64,000 bases of DNA from Psychrobacter alimentarius. Lineage in GTDB: Bacteria; Pseudomonadota; Gammaproteobacteria; Pseudomonadales; Moraxellaceae. The notes beneath the pieces are model-generated. The model saw only the letters and a list, made by a program, of their open reading frames with translations. It was not told where the DNA came from and searched no databases. This document shows, piece after piece, positions 57,517 to 64,000 of the stretch. Made by a program: the position numbers and the translations under genes. Where the stretch lies: positions 1,798,001 to 1,862,000 of the forward strand of contig NZ_CP014945.1 of the NCBI RefSeq assembly GCF_001606025.1, read 5' to 3'. How positions within the stretch are numbered: position 1 is the first letter of the stretch; each line of letters begins with the position of its first letter.

Positions 57517-57550
57517 CTAATTGAACCCTATGGTTCGATTAGTCGTTTTT
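57517..57550. terminator. Stem-loop between the small basic protein gene and ynfA
   Basis: Arms ctaattgaacc (57517-57527) and ggttcgattag (57532-57542) pair with one wobble around a 4-nt loop, followed by a T run. The flanking genes converge. Confidence 0.8.
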
Positions 57551-57553
57551 AAA

Positions 57554-57886
57554 TCAAGTACCACGCGGTGCGAACATAATAATCGCCATCCCACACAGCG
57601 CAACCGCAGAGCCTACTATGTCCCACGTGGTTGGCCGAATACCATCAACCGTCCATAGCCAAATGATTGCCATAACGACATACACACCGCCATAAGCGGC
57701 ATACACTCTCCCTACTGCCGTTGGATGCAACGTCAAAAGCCATACGAATGCCGCCAAACTAAGCACAGCAGGTATAAGAAGCCACATCGACTTACCTTCT
57801 CGCAGCCACAGATAGGGTAGATAACACCCCACAATTTCTGCAAGAGCAGTAAGCGCAAAAAGCCCAACTGTTTTTAATTCCGTCAA
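57554..57886 (-). CDS. YnfA/UPF0060-family small membrane protein
   Basis: This 110-residue protein has four membrane segments, with [32 protein letters not shown] and [18 protein letters not shown] of the UPF0060 family, related to small multidrug resistance transporters. It lies 6 nt downstream of the PhzF gene on the same strand, so the two are cotranscribed. Substrate unknown. Confidence 0.92.
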   Translation of the reverse strand: MTELKTVGLFALTALAEIVGCYLPYLWLREGKSMWLLIPAVLSLAAFVWLLTLHPTAVGRVYAAYGGVYVVMAIIWLWTVDGIRPTTWDIVGSAVALCGMAIIMFAPRGT

Positions 57887-57892
57887 AACCTG

Positions 57893-58705
57893 TTATCCCT
57901 CAATCGTAATAAAACCTGTCAGATATTGCACGGCGTTACCAGAAACCAGCACTCTCTCCCCTGCAACCACACAGTCAAGCACACCACCTCGACTTGATGC
58001 CTGATAAGCAGTCAACTCATTTTTGTCTAAACGCTGCGCCCACAGAGGAGCAAGCCCAGTATGCACTGAACCTGTTACTGGATCTTCCCCGCCACCATCG
58101 TTTGACCAAAAATATCTGGAGATAAAATCAAAATCACTATATTCGTTGGAAGTAGCCTGACAAGTCACCACCACATTCAATGGCAATAGCTCTTTTAACT
58201 TCTCGTTATCCCGAGCGACAGTTAGCACGTCAGACTCAGCGTTATACACCACAAAATAGGCTTTTTCATTACAATAAACGTCAGCAGGTGCGATAGAAAG
58301 ACCTTCTAGTAAGCCATTAGGTATTTCATTCACCTTTTTAGGCATTCTATTGGGAAAATCCATCTGGATTTTATTATTAGCCGTTTGTATGACCGTAAAG
58401 ACGCCCACCGCGTTGGCTGAAAACCGAATGGTCTCTACTGTAGGGTTTTTCTTAAATAGAACAAACGCAGATGCCAATGTACCATGCCCACAAAAAGCAA
58501 TCTCTTTAAATGGTGAAAACCAGCGTATATGATGAAGTCCGTTAGCGTCAGGAACGATAAACCCAGTCTCAGACAAATTGTTCTCAAAAGCAATGGACTG
58601 CATCAAATCATTGGATAACCAATGCTCTGTAATAATGACTGCCGCAGAGTTGCCTTTAAACACGGTATCTGTAAAAGCATCGATAATATTTATTTCTAAT
58701 TGCAT
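57893..58705 (-). CDS. PhzF-family isomerase/epimerase-like protein
   Basis: The 270-residue protein has the two-lobed PhzF fold signatures: DAFTDTVFKGNSAAVI at the N terminus, NLSETGFIVP with the catalytic Glu, FCGHGTLASAFV and GEDPVTGSVHTGLAP. PhzF proteins isomerise small metabolites; most outside phenazine clusters have unknown substrates. No phenazine genes are near, so phenazine synthesis is not implied. Confidence 0.92.
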   Translation of the reverse strand: MQLEINIIDAFTDTVFKGNSAAVIITEHWLSNDLMQSIAFENNLSETGFIVPDANGLHHIRWFSPFKEIAFCGHGTLASAFVLFKKNPTVETIRFSANAVGVFTVIQTANNKIQMDFPNRMPKKVNEIPNGLLEGLSIAPADVYCNEKAYFVVYNAESDVLTVARDNEKLKELLPLNVVVTCQATSNEYSDFDFISRYFWSNDGGGEDPVTGSVHTGLAPLWAQRLDKNELTAYQASSRGGVLDCVVAGERVLVSGNAVQYLTGFITIEG

Positions 58706-58945
58706 GTTACGTTCTCATTTCAACTGTTTGTATCGTTATATTAATCAATATCGGTCGTACTTTAGCATCTTTAATGAATGTTTGCTGATCTGTATATTTT
58801 TGAGAATATCGCCCAATTTAAACCCATGATGCCATTGTTATTTACCGAAATAACGCCATTTACATACCATCAAAACATAAATAACCGCTTATTAAAGCGT
58901 TTTATTCTAAAGTCTCATTTAAACTTTTATTAGGAAATTAGCGAA

Positions 58946-59860
58946 ATGATGCGTATTGGATTGTTTTTATTAACCAACTTAGCTGTAATTGTCGTATTTA
59001 GCATCGTGTTTGGTATTTTATCCAGAGTCTTTGGTATTGGCGGTGTACATGCAGCAGGCGGGCTTAATTATACCAGTCTTGCTATTATGTGTGGCTTGTA
59101 CGGTATGATTGGTTCGATGGTTTCGCTGTTTATCTCAAAGTGGATGGCAAAACGCTCGACGGGCACGGTTGTGATTGATACGCCGCAAAACGCCACAGAA
59201 CAGTGGCTGGTGGATACCGTAGCAAAACAAGCACGCGCTGTGAATATTAGCATGCCTGAGGTCGGAATTTTCAATAACTCACAGCCAAATGCCTTTGCAA
59301 CTGGTTGGAATAAAAACAAGGCATTGGTTGCCGTTTCGTCTGGCCTATTGCAAAATATGACAGCGGATGAAGTAGAAGCGGTATTGGCGCATGAGATTGG
59401 TCATGTGGCAAACGGTGACATGGTCACACTGGCACTCATTCAGGGAGTGGTAAACGCCTTTGTCATGTTCTTCGCTCGTATCATTGGCAACTTTGTTGAC
59501 CGCACTGTTTTCAAAAATGAAGGCGATGCGCCTGGTATTGGTTATTTTGTCACCAGTATTGTGATGGATATTTTGCTCGGTTTCTTGGCATCTGCCATCG
59601 TGATGTGGTTCTCGCGTTTACGTGAATTCCGTGCGGATCAAATGGGCGCTAAACTCGCCAGCCGTGAAAAAATGATCAGTGCGTTAAATGCCTTACGTCC
59701 GGCTGAACAACGTCCAGATCAAATGCCTGAGAACATGAAAGCGTTTGCGATCTCTTCTGGTCAAACTCAAGGCTTTAGTGTTGCCAACCTTTTCCGTTCA
59801 CACCCGACGCTTGATGATCGTATTGAAGCGTTGCGAAATTATAATCCTAGTGAAGGCTGA
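58946..59860 (+). CDS. htpX: Membrane zinc protease HtpX
   Basis: HtpX degrades damaged membrane proteins. The 304-residue protein has two N-terminal membrane helices, the zinc motif [12 protein letters not shown], two further helices (about 160-215) and the third ligand region [17 protein letters not shown] about 10 nt before the first ATG fits translation from MMRIG. It is probably part of the envelope stress response. Confidence 0.97.
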   Translation: MMRIGLFLLTNLAVIVVFSIVFGILSRVFGIGGVHAAGGLNYTSLAIMCGLYGMIGSMVSLFISKWMAKRSTGTVVIDTPQNATEQWLVDTVAKQARAVNISMPEVGIFNNSQPNAFATGWNKNKALVAVSSGLLQNMTADEVEAVLAHEIGHVANGDMVTLALIQGVVNAFVMFFARIIGNFVDRTVFKNEGDAPGIGYFVTSIVMDILLGFLASAIVMWFSRLREFRADQMGAKLASREKMISALNALRPAEQRPDQMPENMKAFAISSGQTQGFSVANLFRSHPTLDDRIEALRNYNPSEG

Positions 59861-59909
59861 TAGATTGAATAATTTTTTAGCATTGACCCTCTCAATTCTA
59901 TTAATCAAA

Positions 59910-59940
59910 AAAAAGCCTATCTATAATAGATAGGCTTTTT
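59910..59940. terminator. Bidirectional terminator after htpX
   Basis: Perfect 14-nt arms (59910-59923 and 59927-59940) with a 3-nt loop, A run on one side and T run on the other, lie between convergent genes. Confidence 0.95.
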
Positions 59941-59974
59941 GCTATTGATGACAACACTTATTTCGATAGTAGAC

Positions 59975-61249
59975 TTAAATATCAAACTCAAGCGCTCTAT
60001 CACCTTCGCTATCTTTAATACGCGTTGGTAAGCCAATCTTATTTAGCAAATTGATAAATGGCTTGGCATCTAGCTCTTCAACGTTGACCATTTTGCCCGC
60101 ATCCCACTCACCAGTTGCAACCAACATGGCGGCCGCGACAGGTGGTACACCTGCGGTATAAGAGATACCTTGGCTACCCACTTCATTGTAAGCGTCTTTG
60201 TGGTCTGAGATATTGTAGATAAATACTTCGGTATCAACACCATCAATCTTGCCTTTAACCTTATCGCCAATACAGGTCTTGCCTGTGTAGTTCGGTGCAA
60301 GTGAACTTGGATCTGGCAGTACCGCTTTGACCACTTTTAACGGAATGACTTCTTGTCCTTCGGCCGTCATCACTGGCTGCTCAGACAATAGCCCTAGATT
60401 TTGCAGGACAGTGAATACATTAATATAATGCTCACCAAAGCCCATCCAAAAGCGAATGTTTGGTACATCTAAGTTGGCAGACAGTGAATGAACTTCGTCA
60501 TGACCACTCAGATAGCTGTTTTGCACGCCAACGACTGGCAAATCATCGGTACGCTTCACTTCAAACATCTTGTTAGACTGCCACTTGCTGTCTTGCCAAG
60601 AGTAGACCGTGCCAGTAAACTCACGGAAGTTGATCTCAGGGTCGAAGTTTGTCGCGAAATATTTGCCATGGCTACCCGCATTGATATCAATGATGTCGAT
60701 ATCAGTAACAGATCCTGCATCCATCATGTCATAACCGAGACGTGCATACGCATTGACCATTCCAGGATCAAAACCTGCACCTAAAATAGCGGTGACATTA
60801 TTGTCTGCACAGCGCTCGCGACGTTGCCATTCATAATTGTTATACCATGGTGGCGTCTCGCAAATCTTACGTGGGTCTTCATGAATCGCAGTATCAATAT
60901 ATGCCACGCCTGTTTCAATACAAGCCTCAAGCACCGTCATATTGACAAATGCTGATCCGACATTAATGATAATCTGTACACCTGTGGCTTGTATCAGCTC
61001 TATCAATGCTTGGGTATCCATTGCATCGACTTGGTGGGTGTGCAATACCGCAGGCGCTTTAAAGCTATTTTTATCTATCACGCTTTGGGCGATTGCAATG
61101 CATTTATCTACCGTACGCGAGGCAATATGGATCTCACCCAATACATCATTATGCATGGCACATTTATGCGCAACCACTTGAGCGACTCCGCCGGCTCCAA
61201 TGATGAGTACGTCTTTTTTGCTGGGCTTAACTGATTGGTTTGTGTTCAA
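59975..61249 (-). CDS. Carboxynorspermidine synthase (saccharopine dehydrogenase family)
   Basis: The 424-residue protein has the Rossmann loop LIIGAGGVAQVVAHKCA, a saccharopine-dehydrogenase-like domain and GFDPGMVNAYARLG. Together with the adjacent nspC it fits carboxy(nor)spermidine dehydrogenase, which condenses aspartate semialdehyde with a diamine using NADPH. The start is TTG (61249), with a strong AAAGGAGG 8 nt upstream. nspC lies 233 nt upstream on the same strand. Confidence 0.9.
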   Translation of the reverse strand: MNTNQSVKPSKKDVLIIGAGGVAQVVAHKCAMHNDVLGEIHIASRTVDKCIAIAQSVIDKNSFKAPAVLHTHQVDAMDTQALIELIQATGVQIIINVGSAFVNMTVLEACIETGVAYIDTAIHEDPRKICETPPWYNNYEWQRRERCADNNVTAILGAGFDPGMVNAYARLGYDMMDAGSVTDIDIIDINAGSHGKYFATNFDPEINFREFTGTVYSWQDSKWQSNKMFEVKRTDDLPVVGVQNSYLSGHDEVHSLSANLDVPNIRFWMGFGEHYINVFTVLQNLGLLSEQPVMTAEGQEVIPLKVVKAVLPDPSSLAPNYTGKTCIGDKVKGKIDGVDTEVFIYNISDHKDAYNEVGSQGISYTAGVPPVAAAMLVATGEWDAGKMVNVEELDAKPFINLLNKIGLPTRIKDSEGDRALEFDI

Positions 61250-61366
61250 TGAACAATCCTCCTTTGTGTTCCTGTAGATACCATTAATAGTGGCTATGCA
61301 AAGCAGAAACGAGTGAATGATATGCGTGAATTAAAAAGGAAGACCGAGGAAAACCCACGCACCCGT

Positions 61367-61392
61367 CGGGCAAATATGGCTATTTTTGCCCG
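61367..61392. promoter_or_regulatory. Stem-loop between nspC and the carboxynorspermidine synthase gene
   Basis: Arms cgggcaaa (61367-61374) and tttgcccg (61385-61392) enclose a 10-nt loop. No T run follows on the operon transcript. It could be an attenuator or mRNA-stability element in the polyamine pair. Confidence 0.4.
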
Positions 61393-61482
61393 TGGCGATT
61401 ATAGCAATTTTTACATGCTTTTCGGCAATAATTAATCGTTATAACCAATAGTTTTATATATCAAAAACCAGCAGACTTAAAA

Positions 61483-62739
61483 TTAAGACAAACTCGCTTT
61501 ATAGTCTTGATAATCAAACTCACGCTGCACATCAATGCGCCCATCTAAACGACGAATCACAATGGCTGGCATGTTAACACCATTGAACCAGTTTTTCTTG
61601 ACCATGGTGTAACCTGCCGCATTGCCAAAAGTGACAGTATCCCCTACTGCCAAATTGTCTGATAGCTCATACTCGCCAAAAATATCCCCCGCCAAACAAG
61701 AACGACCATAAATAATCGTATTTTCTGTCGTTTGCTCAGACTTGGCTGTCGACGGCTCATGAATGGTTGAATCATCGATAATAGACTTGACAGGATTGAC
61801 ATGAATAGTGGCTTCATTGATAGCTGTAACGGGCGCTGACTCACGATAGATCAACAAATCCAGCATATGGGCTTCGATAGAAGAGTCAACGACAGCGAGA
61901 TTTTTTTGATTATACATGGTATCTAAGACAGTCGTGACCAATGAACCTGCGCCATGGATACTTGCCTCACCTGGTTCAAGATAAACCTGGACACCGTAGG
62001 TTTCGCTAAAACCTTTTAATCTTTCAGCCAGTTTTTCAAGCGGATAATCAGGCGCGATAAAATGAATACCGCCGCCTAAACTCACCCACTCTAGCTGCTC
62101 TAAGATATCTCCAAATCGTGCTTCAATGTCCGCCAAGCTCTCACTAAAAGCCTCAAAGCTGTCATTCTCACAGTTGTTGTGAATCATCACACCAGTAATG
62201 TTACCAAGTACTGCTGTGATTTTTTCTTTATCATGCTCGCCAAGACGGCTAAAAGGACGTGCTGGGTCAGCAATAATAAATGACGAATTGCTGGTCTTAG
62301 GATTCAACCGCAATCCGACAGGAATATTTTTTGCGGCGGCTTGATCTTTAAACGCAGTTAGCTGTGAGATTGAGTTAAAAATAATCTTATCAGCATAGCT
62401 CAATACCTCGTCGATTTCATCAGCGCTGTACGCCACACTATAGGCGTGGGTTTCTTTTTTATCTTTGCCATTAACATCAGTATTATTACCAAAAGTCTCG
62501 TAACCCAACCGCACTTCATTCAATGATGAGGAAGTCGTTCCATGCAAATAGGGTTGCATCACATCAAACACACCCCATGTTGCAAAGCATTTGAGCGCCA
62601 ATAATGCTTTGGCACCTGACAGTTCACACAGACGAGCAATAATCTGCATATTGGCAACGATTGCAGCTTCATCTAACAAATAATAAGGCGTTGGTGGTAG
62701 TGATACGTCGGACGGTTTTACTGAGTTTTCTAAATTCAT
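61483..62739 (-). CDS. nspC: Carboxynorspermidine/carboxyspermidine decarboxylase
   Basis: NspC decarboxylates carboxy(nor)spermidine to the triamine. The PLP lysine is in ALLALKCFATWG; IHNNCENDSFEAF, LEPGEA and the CLAGDIFGEY motif with the active-site Cys follow. At 418 residues it is longer than usual: polar insertions are visible after ETFGNNTDV (about residues 89-98) and at about 310-345 before YGRSCLAGD. AGG 9 nt before the ATG supports the start. It is upstream of the synthase gene. Confidence 0.94.
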   Translation of the reverse strand: MNLENSVKPSDVSLPPTPYYLLDEAAIVANMQIIARLCELSGAKALLALKCFATWGVFDVMQPYLHGTTSSSLNEVRLGYETFGNNTDVNGKDKKETHAYSVAYSADEIDEVLSYADKIIFNSISQLTAFKDQAAAKNIPVGLRLNPKTSNSSFIIADPARPFSRLGEHDKEKITAVLGNITGVMIHNNCENDSFEAFSESLADIEARFGDILEQLEWVSLGGGIHFIAPDYPLEKLAERLKGFSETYGVQVYLEPGEASIHGAGSLVTTVLDTMYNQKNLAVVDSSIEAHMLDLLIYRESAPVTAINEATIHVNPVKSIIDDSTIHEPSTAKSEQTTENTIIYGRSCLAGDIFGEYELSDNLAVGDTVTFGNAAGYTMVKKNWFNGVNMPAIVIRRLDGRIDVQREFDYQDYKASLS

Positions 62740-62828
62740 AATAGGTTACCTAATCGCGCTATTGGCGTCATGACAGATATAAATATTTGCGCTATAGTAG
62801 ACTAAATTCATCATAATTAGAATATCTT

Positions 62829-63494
62829 ATGTCACTATCAACCGACTATTCTACTTCTAGTAGCCAAGCCAATTTATCTCAACTCGATCCACAAAACATG
62901 AATTTGGAGTACCTTGATGCTGATGCTCGAGCTGTTTTAGATTTTTGGTTTAACAAGGACAACAAATCATATTGGTTTGCAAAAAACGATCATTTTGACC
63001 AACAAATAAACGATAAGTTTAGAAAGGTTTGGCAGGCGGCGAAACGAGGTGAATGCGTGACGTGGCGCAGTGCAGAAGCTGCTAAGGATAGCAACAGCTC
63101 CATTACCGCTTTGGCTGGACGCTTAGCAGAGATTATTGTTTTAGACCAATTCTCGCGTAATCTGTGTCGCGGACAGGCGGGTGCTTTTGCGCAAGATAGT
63201 ATGGCAGTAGTCTTGGCACAAGAAGCTATTCAGCAACCACATTTTGACACGTTACCAGTGGATTGGCGCAAATTTATGATTATGCCATTCATGCATTCTG
63301 AATCCTTGATGATTCATAAGCGCTATCTACCTTTGTTTGAACAATTGAACGATGCTGAAACCTTGGATTTTGAACATCGTCATAAGAGCATCATTGAGCA
63401 ATTTGGCCGTTATCCTCATCGTAATGATACGCTGGATCGTGAGTCAAGCGATGATGAAGAAGCCTTCTTGCAGCAGCCGAACTCTTCTTTTTGA
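62829..63494 (+). CDS. DUF924-family protein
   Basis: This 221-residue protein has the DUF924 signatures AVLDFWFNKDNKSYWFAKND, LAEIIVLDQFSRNLCRGQ, FMIMPFMHSE and FGRYPHRN. The fold is an all-helical, TPR-like bundle; no biochemical role is known to me. It is divergent from nspC with 89 nt between starts. Length is normal for the family. Confidence 0.93.
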   Translation: MSLSTDYSTSSSQANLSQLDPQNMNLEYLDADARAVLDFWFNKDNKSYWFAKNDHFDQQINDKFRKVWQAAKRGECVTWRSAEAAKDSNSSITALAGRLAEIIVLDQFSRNLCRGQAGAFAQDSMAVVLAQEAIQQPHFDTLPVDWRKFMIMPFMHSESLMIHKRYLPLFEQLNDAETLDFEHRHKSIIEQFGRYPHRNDTLDRESSDDEEAFLQQPNSSF

Positions 63495-63528
63495 TTTCAC
63501 ATCCATAAACCCATAGCAAGGGTGCAGT

Positions 63529-64000
63529 CTATGCTTCATTCACGGCACCCGTCTTAAAAACAAAGCTCTTACGTTCTATCGCTTCACTATCTATCAACAC
63601 ATTAAAGCTCACGCGATATTCACTATTGCCATACAAACCGCAATTTTTACTTTTACTATTAAAACCCTCGCAGCTTTTTAAATCGTCGGTAATAGGTAAG
63701 ATAAACGCTTCATTTTCTGGCAGTGCATTGGCTGTATCTTTGTAAGGATCTTGACGATAATCTAGCAATTCAATCGGTACATTGATATTGCGCCGAACAT
63801 CATAGAATGTCACATTGCTGATGTTAATCGTGCGCGCTGACGGCACACTGATATATATGGGCTGCCCAATTGGGTCCTTTTGTAAGTCGCGACCTGTATG
63901 CTTGACGGGGTCGGGATTTTCATTATATAGCGCGGTCACGGTATCAGTGACACCTTGACATGGATAAGTAAACACGCCTCTGACGGTTTTATTTTTGGTC
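63529..64000 (-). CDS. Right-edge fragment of a CAP-like secreted protein (N terminus outside the window)
   Basis: The frame stays open to the window edge (about 157 residues visible, ending KTGAVNEA), so the start is outside. The visible part has YPCQGVTDTVTALYNENPDP and a beta-rich region with two cysteines (KSCEGF and KNCGLYG). The Y-P-C-x-G motif followed by E/N-x-P-D-P resembles the region after the CAP/SCP domain in bacterial CAP proteins, but the domain itself is not in the window. A GTG at 63975 is not taken as a start. Confidence 0.5.
   Translation of the reverse strand, partial: TKNKTVRGVFTYPCQGVTDTVTALYNENPDPVKHTGRDLQKDPIGQPIYISVPSARTINISNVTFYDVRRNINVPIELLDYRQDPYKDTANALPENEAFILPITDDLKSCEGFNSKSKNCGLYGNSEYRVSFNVLIDSEAIERKSFVFKTGAVNEA

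Overview
The window looks like chromosomal DNA from a Moraxellaceae gammaproteobacterium, most probably Psychrobacter. This is inferred from the moderately low GC, an Hfq with a long Gly/Arg/Phe-rich tail, the gene orders ksgA-apaH, mutL-miaA-hfq and kdsD-kdsC-lptC-lptA-lptB, and the pairing of carboxynorspermidine synthase with its decarboxylase. No database search was possible. I saw no rRNA, tRNA, CRISPR array, phage gene, transposase or integrase. Both ends cut a gene: apaH on the left and a secreted CAP-like protein on the right.

Region 1 (1-14 kb). ksgA and apaH sit at the left edge and pdxA at 12.7-13.8 kb, all on the minus strand. In many gammaproteobacteria these genes are adjacent. 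Here about 11.6 kb of accessory genes lies between them, arranged as regulator-target pairs: an AraC regulator divergent from a NimT/CynX-type exporter; a LysR regulator divergent from an amidohydrolase, a YdcZ-type transporter and an SMP-30 lactonase; an Lrp regulator divergent from an RhtA-type exporter; and an Old Yellow Enzyme divergent from a second LysR regulator.

Region 2 (14-31 kb). Housekeeping genes: dnaB, alr, argF, rpiA, ilvA, hslR, a low-molecular-weight tyrosine phosphatase, murB and a YdcF/ElyC-like gene. They are interrupted by a compact arsenic operon (arsR-arsC-arsH-arsB) and followed by ccoS with a TauE/SafE protein bearing a His/Met-rich tail, which suggests copper supply to a cbb3 oxidase. 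A DEAD-box helicase and a cold-shock protein follow.

Region 3 (31-46 kb). aroQ, a UbiB-family kinase, a potassium channel with a C-terminal zinc ribbon, a YebC-family regulator, ogt, ftsY, a small lipoprotein, a pair of M16 peptidases (one active, one apparently inactive), an M15-type peptidase, rodA and an rlpA-like gene. A 1 kb stretch without genes precedes rlpA.

Region 4 (46-57 kb, all minus strand). radA, then the LPS export and Kdo cluster lptB-lptA-lptC-kdsC-kdsD, then hfq-miaA-mutL-tsaE-queD. The lpt/kds genes make Kdo and move LPS to the outer membrane. The hfq-miaA-mutL-tsaE block is the conserved superoperon, lacking amiB.

Region 5 (57-64 kb). A 40-residue basic protein, ynfA, a phzF-type gene, htpX, the carboxynorspermidine synthase/decarboxylase pair (polyamine synthesis), a DUF924 protein and the truncated right-edge gene.

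The main non-coding structures are a nested inverted-repeat element at 4.0-4.1 kb with a related core at 46.0 kb, long palindromes upstream of the nimR-like gene and between radA and lptB, and about ten stem-loop terminators, mostly in convergent gaps.
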